The notes beneath the pieces are model-generated. The model made no database searches. It was given only the letters and a program-made list of their open reading frames with translations, and was not told the DNA's origin. DNA of 64,000 nucleotides from positions 8,626,244 to 8,690,243 of the forward strand of contig OX637393.1 in assembly GCA_951799425.1 (NCBI GenBank). The letters are read 5' to 3'. The position numbers and the translations under genes were made by a program. This DNA comes from Ilex aquifolium. Its lineage: Eukaryota > Streptophyta > Magnoliopsida > Aquifoliales > Aquifoliaceae. Shown piece by piece: positions 1 through 12,497 of the stretch; the first letter of the stretch is position 1, and each line of letters starts with the position of its first letter.

Positions 1-365
1 CCCATAAAAAGTATTGTGAAAATATTTTTTTATTAAGCTTGTCAATTGGGTGAGCTAGGTTCGTGTTGAGTTTTAGCAGGTTTGTGTCAAAAAATATTTA
101 ACTTATACCGATTTGTTTATTAATTTGTGTCTAACGAATTGTGTTATATCGAATTTGTGTCGTGTATGAATTGTATATAACTGGTATATATACATGAGTC
201 ATATCGTGTATTTTTTTTGATTGGTTTCACCTATACTCGATTAATTTATTAATTGTGTCGTATTAGATCGATCTGTTTACTAAACGGATGGTTTAAAGAA
301 GATTCAAAGTCTCTAATTTCGTGTCGTGTAACACGAATCGTGTTATATTTTGATACCTCTAATTT
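1..365 (-). repeat. TAGRGGTRTCAA-ended dispersed repeat, copy 1 (partial)
   Basis: AT-rich, with many short GTGTCGTGT/ACACGA motifs. Its right end, read on the minus strand, starts TAGAGGTATCAAAATATAAC. This resembles the start of a second copy at 51327 on the plus strand (TAGGAGTGTCAAAATGTGG). The two also share an internal block containing a TCAAAAGAAATACATGACACGA-like stretch. The other end lies outside the window. The termini suggest a non-autonomous hAT-type family; that assignment is inference. Confidence 0.45.
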
Positions 366-544
366 TTATACTCAATTGATAGTACCCAAAAAAGAAAAAG
401 AAAAAAAGAATTAGCATTGAGATTGAATCCAATCGGTCAATCCGTTTAATAAATGGGTATTTTTCCGGGTCTTCCACCTTCTAGAGTCTCGTCCGTTGTT
501 TTTGAACGAAGAAACATAAAACCATCAGCCAAACTCCCATCGTT

Positions 545-601
545 TCTCTCTCTCTCTCTCTCTCATTTCCCACCATTTTCTTCGTTTTTTTCTCTATAAA
601 A
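545..601 (+). promoter_or_regulatory. ERO1 core promoter: CT microsatellite and TATA box
   Basis: A (TC)n tract covers about 545-564 and is followed by TATAAAA at 595-601, roughly 150 bp before the ERO1 start codon. The arrangement fits a plant TATA promoter with a pyrimidine-rich leader. I looked for a CCAAT-N-CACG unfolded-protein-response element upstream and did not see a clear one. Confidence 0.45.
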
Positions 602-752
602 TCCTTACAAAGCAGCAACAAAATCAATTGAAATTCGTCAATTCACTCCTAAACCTAGAATCTCACACTGTTAAAAGACTTCCCAACACTTTTTCGTTAC
701 GTTTCTCTGCAATTTCTCAGCAACCAAACACATATAAAACGTTAGATTACCG

Positions 753-3700
753 ATGGTGGAACCGGAGATTGACAACAAGCGCCGTGGGAACCGATGGAAT
801 TGGACAATTGGTGCTCTCATCGCGATATTCTTCGCAATTGCACTTGCTTCGAGGAATTTTCCGACTATTTCTATGTTCAATCGACATAACAGACCTTGTC
901 AGTGTGCTGAGGTAATGGTATAATCCTATGGTATTTCTTCTTCTTTTTTTTTTTTTAACTGATTGGTTTCCTTGAAAACAGAGGAAACGGAAAGAAAATC
1001 AATTCCTTATATCGTTATGCCTTCTATTCGAATGAGACACAGTTGCATATAGTTGTAGAGTTTAATTTTGTTTGATTTCTTTTCTCTATTGTTGGCTAGA
1101 TTTGAATTCTATTTCTTACTTATATTCTTGATATTTATATAAAAATTGAACAGAATATGAAGACTGAGTGATCACTTTGAAATTTAAATCGATATTAATT
1201 TATTGAATGGGATATAATTTGAGCAAATATGTGCAGGACGCACATAGATATAAAGGGACAGTGGAGGATTGTTGTTGTGATTACGAGACTGTAGACCATC
1301 TTAATCAGGAAGTTTTGCATCCATTGCTCCAAGAGCTTGTCAAAACCCCATTTTTCCGATACTTCAAGGTATGCTGCCACTGCCCATTTGCTTTATAATG
1401 TTATTTGCGAGAAAAATGTGTTTTTTGTGTGCATTTGTACTAGTAAGTAGCTAAGTTACACTTGAGATAAGTTGCAGCAGACAGTGTTCCATGGAATTAA
1501 ATGATTTAAGTAGTCCAAGATAGCGATCTAGGGCTTGAGAGTTCTTAAGCTGCAATAGGTAAAATGGGATTGGAAGAAAACTAATTCAAGAATTTTACTA
1601 ATTTTGGTCCACTTTGGAATGTAAGACCAAAATATAATGTACCAAATGCAGCATCAACGTCAAGTAACAAAAGCTAAATTTTGGGTGATTAACTTCAGGT
1701 CAGGGGTTAACCATAGTTGATAACTGAAAATGGATAGACATTTTTCTATTCTTATGCATGCTTGTAAATCCATTTTACACACAAGGAAATGCAGAGAGCT
1801 CAACTGGATTATATGCTACCAAGATTTTAGAACTAAATTTAGCTTGTTGGATGTATTTTATATTGAGTAACAATCAGTGGAAAATAGTGATTCTATAAAT
1901 AGAAAGCATGAGGGGTTTTGGAAGAGAGTAGAGGCAGCAAAACTTGACTCCAGCAAACAAACATTGGTGGGTTAGACATAATTACTGTCCAGTCTTATCT
2001 AGGACTTGGTCGCCTGAGGAATCACAAACCATTAAGTCTTTTAGCAACGCTTCAGCTCCCATTTTTCATAGGTTTTGTCCTTTGCTATTAAACCCGTCTA
2101 CATCTCATTTACTTTCCCTCGTTTGATGCTTATCTGCTCGTAATTGCTTTTTTTTTTTTTTCATTCTTCATTTTTCTTTTATTTTCCTAGTTTATTTACA
2201 TGTTTTTAATAACTTCCCTTTATCTTTCCGACCTTTTAATTTAATCTAGTGACCACCCAATATGATAAAGTGAAACTAGCCTTGGGGACACCTTGTAAGA
2301 AGTTACACTTTTACTAGTTACGTATTTACAACCACTCAACGCTCTTTATGCACTATTGTCCTTAATTCTGTGGCTATTATCTTCTTCCATTTTTTTTTCT
2401 CTTGGAGTACCTACAAGTTGATAAAAATGGCAATTTTTTTTTATTTTAATGTGCAATTTGGAATTACATCTTCTATACTTCTAGAATGGACATGCGGATG
2501 TTAGACCCATGGATTGAGAGAATTTCTTGAAATTCAAACTTAAAAGCGCCTTATAGGTTAGTTCTATCTGCCACATTTACTATCATTAACGATCCATTTC
2601 CACTAGGAGACTGTTGGAGATTTATGACATGAGACAATTTCAGTTGACTAATGTTAATATATTATTGACTTTTTTAGGTGAACTATTTTTTTGTATATTT
2701 TTCTGGTAAGTCCTTCAAACTCCAAGCATGGAGATGCTTGTGGCTAATCTATAAAATTGGTGAGTTATACCTGAGATGCATATTTCATTTGAGCCAGAAT
2801 TTTGTGATAATTTTCCTAAGTCTAATGATCCGGTAGTTTCTTATTCAATCCCCCCCCTTCCTTCCTTCCTCCACACTTTCTCTTCTTTCCTGTTGTCCTT
2901 ATTCGATATTTTGTTAAACAGTGAACCCGAATCTAACAAACAAGCCTTATTTTACTAGTAAATTTGCTTTCAGCTATGCTGACCTTTGTCTGTTCTTTCT
3001 GGCACCTGGTTGGTTTGTCCCTGTGGTAGGTTAAGCTATGGTGTGATTGCCTTTTCTGGCCTGAGGATGGCATGTGTCGTTTGAGGGATTGCAGTGTCTG
3101 TGAATGCCCAGAAAAAGAGTTTCCTGAACCATTTAAGAAGCCCTTCAGGAATGGCCTTTCATCGGATGATCTTATTTGTCAAGAGGGAAAGCCGGAGGCT
3201 TCTGTTGACCGTACTATTGATAGTAAAGCTTTCAGAGGGTGGATAGTAGTAGACAACCCATGGACATATGATGACGAGACAGACAATGGTGCTTCTTATT
3301 ACTTTAGCTGCACTCTAGACTTTGTAATTGTTAGTTATATGATTATTTCTTTATCTCTTAGTCAATGCTTTTGAAGTCACTTTGTCTATTATCCTTGAAA
3401 TTGATATTCATGCCCTAATAGTCGAGATTAAGTCAAATGCTAACTATGCCCTGGGAGTGGGATCTGTCAAAGAATTCCTCTACCCACTGATTTCTTTATC
3501 TTTTACTGCTATATAATGCGGTTTTGGAGGTCACATTCACTGAGAGTTCAATAAGACAGAGAGTCTAGGTCAACGATATTCCTTGTGTATCGTCTCTTTT
3601 GACAAATATAGTATTATGGTGAAATTGTGCTTCAATCCTATGGTTGTTCAGCAGTTAATGGTTATTATTACTTGCAGCTGAGATGACATATGTAAATCTT

Positions 3701-5800
3701 CAACTGAATCCTGAACGCTATACTGGCTATACTGGTCCATCTGCCAGAAGAATATGGGATGCTGTTTACACAGAGAACTGTCCCAAATGTGAGTTGTTTT
3801 ACTTTCTGTTGTTGAGGGAAATTGCTCTTTTTCCTTTACTTCCAAAAGCGTTATGTTTTTTTTTGTTCAATTACATTACACTATATTCATCATTAAATCC
3901 ATGCCAACATGCCTAATCTCTTTTAGCAGCATAAACTGCTACATTGTGAAATAGGATATGGGTTTTAACTTTTAACATCTTTGCTTCAAGTGTATATGGG
4001 GTTTCTTTTAGTTCCAAATCCATTTGTTTTGCATCCTTTACCCTTGTCTTATGTGGGAATAGTCCGAGTGCTGATGGTGGACATGACATCTTTGTGCCTG
4101 ATAAAGCTTAGAGCTAGGGAAATCAATGAACAAGTACATTAAGTATAAATTTTCATGATGCCCACTTCTGATGTTGCATTTTGTAGTTAGACATGGATGT
4201 CATGTGTTAGGCTTTTAAGATTTCGTTCTAGAATAAATTGATAAACCTTTAGCAATAAGTACAGACATAAGCGTCAAAACATTCTCTTGTGCATGTCCAA
4301 ATGACCTTCTAATTTCTTTACTCGAAATAACATAAAAAACTATCTGGTGGTGTTCTCTATCTTTGTACTCCCTCTTCCCCCCCCCCCCCCCCTTTTCTCC
4401 TCTTTTATCCGTGTATTTTCAAAAAGAGGTGGAAAGATGACAATGCCATGCCCCATGCATACGAATCATAGGAGATAGCAAGCTTGAAACAGATTTTAGA
4501 TCGATCGGTTGGGCTGTCCTGTCTCGTTCTCGAATCATTGTGTATCACAAGATGACGAGGAAATGAAGGTTTTCTTACAAGCACGATCTTATGAAAAAAA
4601 TGCTCCATTTGGATATCCCGTGCCAAGGGGATGTGAAATAACCTCTCCTTCCCTCACCTCCACCCCCATGGTGGGTTTGCTATCTCCTTCTCCAAGTTGA
4701 TACATCAAACAGATAAAATACATATGTGGGCCTCTAATTGCGTCTCCAATCAGTGGACAGGACATTTTTATCCCATCTGGCTCTTCGATCTGCTTATTTA
4801 AATGCTGCCTCTAGGGTGTAGGAATATCGTCATCTTAGCCTCAACTTTCACCCCAGTTACTGTAGACTGTAGAGTTGTTAATATTGACCGAGTTTTGGAA
4901 GTTAAACTAAAAGTAGTGATTGTTCAAAGTTTTTGGGGAAATGAAATCAAGTGAGGACCGTGGTCCTACCTCAGTGGTCAAACACCCCACTTATATTGTG
5001 GTGGTCACTGGTTCGAATCCCCCTCCCCCGTATTAACACTGTCCCAAAAAAACAACTGAGTTTTGAGGAGTTTGATAACGGCAAATGCTACCTGATTTAC
5101 CATCCTATAATTTTGTTAGGGCTTCAGATTGGAATAAAGGAAAGACCCATCTTGCAATAATTTCCAGCAGGATAGTTTGGCCAACTAAAACCTCTGACTA
5201 TTGTAAACTACTATGAATATAGATCATCAGGTAGTGATACTTTTCAGTTGTTGATTTAGGTATACTTAAATCTTTTCTTAGTGTTTTGATAAACTATTCT
5301 TGCACCCTAAAAGTTGTTTAAGAAACTATTTAGTTCCCAGTTTCTTAAAAGATATTCTCCATATGTTGTAATTTCAGATTTTCTTGTAAACTAGGAAAAC
5401 CCTGATGAACTATCCACCCTTGTTGTGGCAATTCCTTTGTTAATTGTCGACATGTTCTGCAGATGCATCAGAAGAGCTTTGTCAAGAGAAAAGAATATTG
5501 TACAAATTGATATCAGGTCTTCACTCCTCCATTTCAATTCACATAGCCGCTGATTATCTACTTGATGAAGCTACAAACCTGGTACTATTTCTAGTCATAA
5601 CCTTGAACACTTGCACTATTAGTGAAGGGGAATAAGCTTAAGCTAGTGGTTCTTTGATTTGACTTCCGTAGACCTCGACTTTTTTCAAGCTTGGTAACCT
5701 CTAGTTTGATCAAGAAAACTAGTTATTCGACGAGGTAACAACTATTCAACCGGAATCAGAAGTCGTGGATCATTAAATGTGCCAATTCGAATGTAGCCTA

Positions 5801-5831
<31 letters not shown>

Positions 5832-8338
5832 CCCCCCCCCCCAAAAAAAAAAAAAAAAAACACCACAAAAACCCAATCCCCCCCAACAAAAAAAAACCCT
5901 TTCTTCTTGATGATAGTATCTGGTTGGACTATTGGATACGGAACATAGAACTAGCAGGTGAATGAGAGAAACTTGGGATCGGGTCTCATCTAGTCTCTAG
6001 CATTAGTAGCTTACTAGTTTCTAGAAAATTGACCTTCCTTGCACCACATATATTGTACTGACCATTATGGACTCGGGCACTTGAACTGATATCTAGTTCT
6101 TGAGCATGTTTGACTCTCTAAGCCATCATTTCTAGAACTTAGAATAATCACTTGGTTGAGGATTGTCAACGTCGTTCTTGTGACACACTTGCACACTTAT
6201 TTAAAAGTTTGCATTGACAGTAGGTGGTCATAATCAGGGAAGCGGCCTAAAATGAATCTGAATAACTACTGCACATTTATCTAACAGGTTTCTTTCTCTG
6301 AATTGCTTTTTTAAATTTCAGTGGGGTCAAAATCTGACGTTGATGTATGACCGGGTCTTAAGACACCCAGAGCGTGTCAGAAACTTGTACTTCACTTTCC
6401 TCTTTGTCCTACGGGCTGTAACAAAAGTGAGTAGGGACTCAAATTTGTACTTTACCTTGTCTTGCTAAATGTGCACCTTGATAGCTGATCCTCGTGGTGT
6501 CCTTTAGGTAGCAGATTACTTGGAGCAGGCTGAGTATGACACTGGTAACCCTCAGGAGGACCTGAAAACAAAATCCTTGATGGGGCAGCTTTTACATAAT
6601 CCCAAATCACAATATGCTTGCCCGCTCCCATTTGATGAAGCTAAGTTATGGAAAGGCCAAAGTGGACCTGAATTGATGCAGCAAATACAAAGACAGTTCA
6701 GAAACTTCAGGTTTTGCTCTATGTTCTTTTACTAAATCTCTTTTATGTGACATATGTATACATACCTAGCAAATGAAGAAAACACGGGCCTTTTCTTTTT
6801 AATGACACCCCCCCCCCCCCCCCCCCCCCCGGCGCGCGCGGGGGGTGAAGTTTCAATTTATCCCCAGGCCTAAACAACAAATTTTCTCTATTGGATCCCT
6901 GTTAAAACATGTAGTGATGTGATATCATCGATGGTAATGCGAGACAAAATTACCGTACAATAGAAAATATGACGCTTGACAGAGCACAATGAAGGAACAT
7001 GATTCATGTAGTGAATACCAAAGAGATTAAAACATGACCCATGGTACAAGGGTGATGGTGTTTTACCCTTTCGTTTTTTAAAGAAAGTCTATTTAGTCTT
7101 CCAAGACACTTCCTGCACACACCCTTGATTTGGTGTTGTTACTTGTCCTAAGAGGCTAAATGAAGAGCATGGGATCGCAAAAGGCTCAAATTTGTCTTGT
7201 AGAAGAGACTTTGGTTTCATGTGTATACAAAATCAATCTATATTGTGTAGCATTAAGAGAAACTGTTTTTTTTTGGCATATGTTACCTTCTTCTTTTTGG
7301 GCTCAATTTCATTTTCTTCTCTACATATTACCTACTTCCTCACACAGCATCTCCATGTGGGGGTAAGGTCTGTATATATTTGACCCACAGCACACCCCGC
7401 ATGGGACTTCCCCAACTTCCCTTCAACAAATCTACTGTTAATTTTGACAGAAGATTGTGGTGGCAATGACATAACTGTGTTGGTATACGTCAACATTGCA
7501 GTGCATTGATGGACTGTGTGGGATGTGAAAAATGTCGTCTTTGGGGAAAGCTTCAGGTTCTTGGTCTCGGTACTGCATTGAAAATCCTTTTCTCTGTTAA
7601 TGGCCAGGACCGCTTTGGACAGACTGTAAGTTTCTATCACCTGAATCGAGTTCAAAAAATAATTTCCATTTTACTGTATGCTCACATTATATTTTTGCAG
7701 TTGACATTAAAATCATGTGCTTTCATTACATATATCTATACTATTGTATGAATAAGAACATCCTGAAGTCTTTCTGGATTCTCTCCAAAATTTTCTTAGC
7801 AGATGACTGGTTGGATTTTAACTATGAATATATGGCTTATTTTAGTTTATTCGATGGCGTTGTTAAACTGTCCTTTCAAACTCACGCTTTGGTTAGTCAT
7901 GTTGACAGATTCATTATGCAGACAAATGTTAATCTCTTCGTTGACACTATTTTCCATTTGTTTCATCATGGCCAAGCCAAAATGTTACATCAAATGCAGC
8001 ATTGTTTGGATGAACAATTTTTAAAATGCCTTCATCCCTGTGAGACTTACAGTATCACCATTCACCAACTGACCCATTTAAGAGTCAACTTCTTAAGCTT
8101 CTATTAATTTTAGGTTAAATCTTGTGTCCATGCTATGATTTGTTTGGGTAACTTCCATCCTTTTTTATTTTGCATTGCCCTTCAGTTGGAATTGCAACGA
8201 AATGAAGTGATTGCTCTGATGAACCTGCTCAATCGGCTCTCAGAATCTGTTAACTATGTCCATGAGATGGGGCCCTCTGTCGAAAGAATCATTGGAGGAG
8301 AAATTTCTACGCCTAGCGATCGAAGAACTGTTCAATAG
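753..8338 (+). CDS. ERO1: Endoplasmic reticulum oxidoreductin 1 (ERO1)
   Basis: FAD enzyme of the ER membrane that reoxidises protein disulfide isomerase with molecular oxygen, driving disulfide formation. Nine exons read through in frame: 753-911, 1237-1368, 3030-3288, 3678-3788, 5463-5581, 6322-6426, 6508-6710, 7502-7625, 8186-8338; 454 residues. All introns have GT/AG borders. A hydrophobic signal-anchor (about residues 16-33) follows a short charged N-terminus. The shuttle disulfide is the C-x4-C of CRLRDC (C113/C118). The active-site CVGCEKC motif is at 368-374. The ISGLHSS segment fits the FAD-binding helices. Length agrees with plant ERO1 proteins (about 450-470). The first ATG after the TATA box gives the membrane anchor, so I chose it. 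Introns hold poly-C tracts and SINE remnants. Family assignment is firm; exon borders are inferred from frame. Confidence 0.95.
4377..4392 (+). repeat. Poly-C tract, 16 nt, in ERO1 intron
   Basis: Uninterrupted run of 16 cytosines within the intron between exons 4 and 5. Confidence 0.9.
4962..5060 (+). repeat. tRNA-derived SINE in ERO1 intron
   Basis: Contains a box-A-like CCTCAGTGGTCAA and a perfect box B GGTTCGAATCC at 5010-5020, the internal RNA polymerase III promoter of a tRNA-derived SINE. A C/A-rich tail follows. It lies within the fourth intron of ERO1 in sense orientation. Its ends are not sharply defined. Confidence 0.55.
5801..5860 (+). repeat. C28-T-C13-A18 homopolymer block in ERO1 intron
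   Basis: 28 cytosines, one thymine, 13 cytosines, then 18 adenines. The apparent Pro/Lys-rich reading frame across it is an artefact of the homopolymers. Confidence 0.9.
6808..6846 (+). repeat. C23 tract followed by a GC-alternating block in ERO1 intron
   Basis: 23 cytosines run directly into GGCGCGCGCGGGGGG. The C-run facing a G-run could form a hairpin. It could also be a sequencing or assembly artefact. Confidence 0.8.
7290..7430 (+). repeat. Decayed Au-type SINE remnant in ERO1 intron
   Basis: The block GGGGTAAGGTCTGTATATAT...GACCC...CCCCGCATGGG (about 7358-7410) resembles the body of the plant Au SINE. A better preserved copy lies at 63280-63400 on the other strand. No clear box A/B or tail remains here. 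Confidence 0.4.
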
Positions 8339-9540
8339 CCAAGGATTTGGACAGTTGTAGCTAGACATAGGTGACACACTGGTATTTTTCAAGCATCAAT
8401 TTACTCTTTCGGGATACATGGTAAGCAGGAAAATTATCTTTGTTGAGCTCTACTTGCAGGTATGGGTACCCTGTATCCAACTACCAAGATTTTGCTTCAA
8501 CATTAACATTACGTCCAAGAATATAGAGGTAGGAAACTGCAGACAAGTCCTCCAGAACTACACACTCAAATTAAGTTCCTTTGGAACCCCAGCCGGATGC
8601 CCATCATCTTGTATTACCTTCAAAAGCACAAAGGCAACTGAGAATCCTCAAAAAGAAGAAGTTAGGAGAGTACATATGGAAAGTACACAAGGTATATCTT
8701 TATGAAGAAATTTGATAAAGGAGGCATTATAAATGTATGTTTTTGGAATTAGAGCTTTTGCATTTTCCAAAACTTATTAAGAGTAGTAACCAAGGTTTAT
8801 GAGGTGGTTGCTTTGCTTATGGTATATGATGTTTTCTTCTGCTGAATCTCTTTCTTCATCCAAACTGCAATACTAAAGGGGGAAGAGATGATGTTTTGTT
8901 ACTAGTAACTAAGTTATCTTAAATATATGTTATGTCAAGGTGAAGCGTCATCCCCCTCGTCTCAAGGGGGAGATGGTTGACATTAGATCTTAGAATAAAG
9001 GGTATTTAAATTTTCGATTACCTAAATATTCTGATCCTATCATACTCTATTGACCGGCTACCACAAAAATTGAGTAGGTCAACAGAAGAAATTTTGTATT
9101 CTGCAAAAAATCAGGTAGGAATGCAGAATATTCATAAAAAATTTGTTTTCTTATATGATCATACCCGCATATGTGTGTGTGTGTGTGTTAAATTTTTAAC
9201 ATTTTAAAACTGTTAATGTGTGCAGAAACCACAAATCAGAAACACTGTTAATGTGTTAAATTTTTAACATTTTTAAAATTATTGTGTCGGTTAATTGATG
9301 CGTGTTATTTAATTGAATTATTAAAATGATCTAAAAATTAATAACTAAAAAATATTGTGTTCACTTAATTTTCTATTTGACTTATTGCTCGATTATTTTG
9401 AACGGAATTCGAGTAGAAATAGTTCACTTGATCGGGTAGGGTGGGGTAAGAAATTTTTTTTTTTGACAAAATATCGGATAAAAAGATAAAATATCATAAT
9501 TCTTACCCGTAGAGTTACGGAAACACCACTACCTAGAACG
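8339..9540. other. ERO1 3' flank, no gene seen
   Basis: The probable 3' UTR runs into AT-rich DNA. A (GT)n microsatellite lies at about 9173-9189, and a short duplication around 9186/9250 shares GTTAAATTTTTAACATTTT. I see no coding frame with recognisable content. Confidence 0.6.
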
Positions 9541-9564
9541 AACTCATAGTTTTATTTTTGTTGG

Positions 9565-9775
9565 TTCAAGTTTGAAAATTAGCCTCCCTTTTTTTTTTTT
9601 TTTTTTTTGCTCTTGAAAAAAGGGGTGGGGGCAAGAAAGAGCACCCAGCGACCACCCCGATAGGTCCTCACCGATGGGATCATAAGGCCCCTGATCGCGC
9701 CTGGAACACCTTTCGGGACCAGACCTAGCTAGGCTAGCATAGCGGCCAACCACCAAGCCCCAATGAAGTAAGATT
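9565..9775 (-). repeat. tRNA-derived SINE family copy (T-rich tail)
   Basis: On the minus strand it reads GGCTTGGTGGTTGGCCGC..., then a TAGCTAGGT...CCCGAAAGGTGTTCC block, and ends in GCCCCCACCCC plus a T-rich tail at about 9590-9608. The same 3' body (TAGCTAGGT...CCCGA...CTCACCCATTTTT) appears at 38035-38262, so these are two copies of one roughly 220-bp family. The small open frame here is incidental. Confidence 0.6.
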
Positions 9776-10830
9776 GTCTATTATTTATCTTCCTCGGACC
9801 ATTTCAAAGGTGAGAGCCTAGGGAACTGGTGGACCCCCTGTTGGTCTTGTTGCACTCCTAACATCCATGTGGAGGTCTCGATAACTCCATTTCACGATCC
9901 AAGGTTCCGGTCAAATCAAGGTGCAAAATGTCTAAGTTACACTTCAAGTTAAGTTTGACCTACTTTTTGACAGAAATTGACCAAAATAAATTGATAATCA
10001 TTTTAAATAATTAAAATGTGTAAGTGTGAAGTTTCTTAAAAAAAAATAGCTTTGTTTTATTATTGTTTGTTTGGGATTGATACGCATATTAAGATAGGTT
10101 TTCTCAATTTTAGAACGGGTAAGACTTTTACAAATGATTTAAGGCCATTAATGGGCCTATAAGCCAAGGGATAGACACTGGCCACCATTTTCTAGTCATT
10201 AGAATTGGTCTTTTATATTATACTAATCAAATCCATTCTAAAGATTAGGAATCATCAAAAGAGAATAAAATAAAAAGGTTAGTGGGTCTGACTCATTGAA
10301 TAATTGATTGTATCCGCTATTCTGATATTAAAAAATGAGATTATGATAGTTAACTTTCTCGATCATAACTTTTAGAACTTGATTATCAGAAACAGAACAA
10401 GGAAAAATCAAAGGGAAAATTTCATACAAGAAAATGGTTGCCAGAGAGGAGCAAGTAAAACTCTAAATTTTGATAAACATTTTTCATATTTCTTAAGGGT
10501 TAATTACATTTGTTTCTCCGGAGATATGTTTTAAACCCGTTTGGATTATGATGGTCAGTATCTGAGTTTGAAGGAGTAATCGATGTAAATCTAAATATCC
10601 TGTAACAAAAGAAAACTCTTAAGATTTTGATGAAGTTAGGTGTAAAAAACCTTTGACTCACCAATCATCAGCCTCCCAACAATCTTCTCGATTGACGGAG
10701 TGATAGGAACTCCAATTGACTTCCATATTGCTGATTTTGGGCTTCTCACCAAGCCCAGAAAATCCGTCTTTCTTTAAGGGCAGCATACGAGTACATGTTG
10801 GCCCGACAGATCAATCCCATAACATATTTT
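9776..10830. other. AT-rich intergenic DNA, nothing recognised
   Basis: No coding similarity, terminal repeats or RNA gene seen in this stretch. Confidence 0.5.
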
Positions 10831-11397
10831 TTAGGGTTAATTACTTTTTACCCTATGTAGTATTTGATAGAAATATCTTATTTACTTAATGTTTAAAATT
10901 ATGTATATTTTCTCTTTATAGTTATGTACTAAAGTGAAGTAATTGATGTCGTTAATGGAATTATAAAATTACCATAATTCGCTCCTTTTAAAATTAAAAT
11001 TTTCTTTTGATTTATTCTTGATCATAAAACTAATAAAATATGACAACAAAACAACACATTTCAATCAAATATGTTGAGTCTCTTTTTCTCTCAAGTGAAG
11101 TTTTGTTTCGAGGCCGAAAATTACTTATGTTTTTCTTACTGTTAATCTGGGACCGATGTTCTACTTATTTAGGTGTTATACCATATATTATAAAGGGTAT
11201 TTTAGGCACTTTGACAATGTTCTTTTTGAAGGAAACAATGGAAACAAAGTCCACAACATGATTTGAGCGTGCGAAGTATACTCTCCGTTAACTTGAATGA
11301 CAAAAGTAACTATTTCACTTTGGTACATAATTACAAGAAGATAATGTGAATAATTTTAAACATCAAGTAGCTAAAGTGTTTTTAGCCGAAACCCTAT
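10831..11397. mobile_element. Foldback MITE-like element
   Basis: Left arm from TTAGGGTTAATTAC to about 10945; right arm from about 11295 to the mirrored AAACCCTA near 11390. The arms share the inverted blocks ACTTAATGTTTAAAATTAT / ATAATTTTAAACATCAAGT and TATGTACTAAAGTGAAGTAA / TTTCACTTTGGTACATAATT. Arms are about 110 bp and diverged. No target duplication was identified. The 73-codon frame inside (11040-11261) has no recognisable content. Confidence 0.5.
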
Positions 11398-11590
11398 TTT
11401 TTACCACACCCATATTGATTTGGAGTGAACCTTAGGTCAAGAGCCCCAACTCCTAGTTTTTATATATGTTGATCTATAATATAAAACAAGAAAGCTTCAA
11501 TAAGCTCATCCAAAGACCACCAACATCCCTCTTAAAATCATTCACATTGTATTGTACCTTCAGACACAGATTAACCATAGGATATATATA

Positions 11591-12493
11591 CTAGTTATTT
11601 CTCGTGCTTGAAGACACGAAATAATAAAAAAATGATCAACAATAAACATATTTGTATTCACACCCAAAATCAAATTATAAATATAGAGGAGAGAGAAAGA
11701 AATTTAAGCACCGGTCGTAGTGGTGGTGGACAACAGTGGTGGTGGTAGGAGATAGTGATGGTTGTGATGGGTGACGACGACCGATTGTGATGGTGGCAAC
11801 TGTGGGTGGCAATGGTGATAGTGGTGGTGGGACGGGTGTTAGTGGGACAGTAGCAATGGTTGTAAGGTGGGGACAACAGTGGTAGCGGTGGTGGTGGGGT
11901 GGCAGTAGTGGTGGTGGTGGGGGCGGTGGTAGAGCGGTTATGATGGTTGTTGTGGAAGAGGTGGTGGTAGGGTGACAGCAGTGGTGATGGTGATGATGGT
12001 GAGGTGGAGGTGGGGATGAGGGGTGGGGCGGTAGCGGTAGTGATGGTGGTGGTAGAGCAATGGGGGTGGTAGTAGTGGTAGTGGTGATGGTGGTGGGGGT
12101 GGGGCGATAGTGGTGGCGGGATGATGAGGGTGGTGGTGGTGGTGGTGGTGATAGTGATGGTGGTGGGGTAGTGGCGGCAGTGGCGACGGTAGTGGTAGTG
12201 ATGGTGGTGGTGGTGGGGCGGTGGCGGTGATGGGGGTAGTGGTGGTGGTGGGGCAGTTCCAAACACTATTTTTTTTTTATATACTTATGAAAAATTATAA
12301 ATTCTATAAGCACTTTCAAAAAGTTACTCCAAACACACCCTTAGGGACCTATTTTTTCCATTAAATTTGAGATGTTAATATTAACAATCAGATTAACTTT
12401 AAAGTAAAATTTAAAGAGATCTCAACCGCGAAAAGTAAAAGTCATTTTGTTTATCTTTTGATATTTGAATTGTATTGTACTTTATTATATAAA
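11591..12493 (-). mobile_element. Non-autonomous Helitron A of a tandem triple
   Basis: The 3' end is CTAG at 11591-11594, preceded on the element strand by the hairpin TCGTGTCTTCAAGCACGA and followed by host T. The 5' end reads TATATAATAAAGTA (12478-12491) with the initial TC lost. Between them lie conserved flanks and a minisatellite, about 11715-12255, of CAC/CCA-type triplets on the element strand. It encodes no Rep/helicase, so it is non-autonomous. The long His/Pro/Thr-rich frames on the minus strand are translations of the triplet tract, not genes. Confidence 0.85.
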
Positions 12494-12497
12494 TATA

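Noticed and set aside
628-915. 95-codon frame overlapping ERO1 exon 1
   Set aside because: Out of frame with the ERO1 coding exon, which encodes the expected membrane anchor.
5777-5965. Frame with poly-Pro then poly-Lys
   Set aside because: Product of the C-run and A-run inside an ERO1 intron.
7715-8107. 130-codon frame in the last ERO1 intron
   Set aside because: Lies fully within the intron between exons 8 and 9, low-complexity, no domain.
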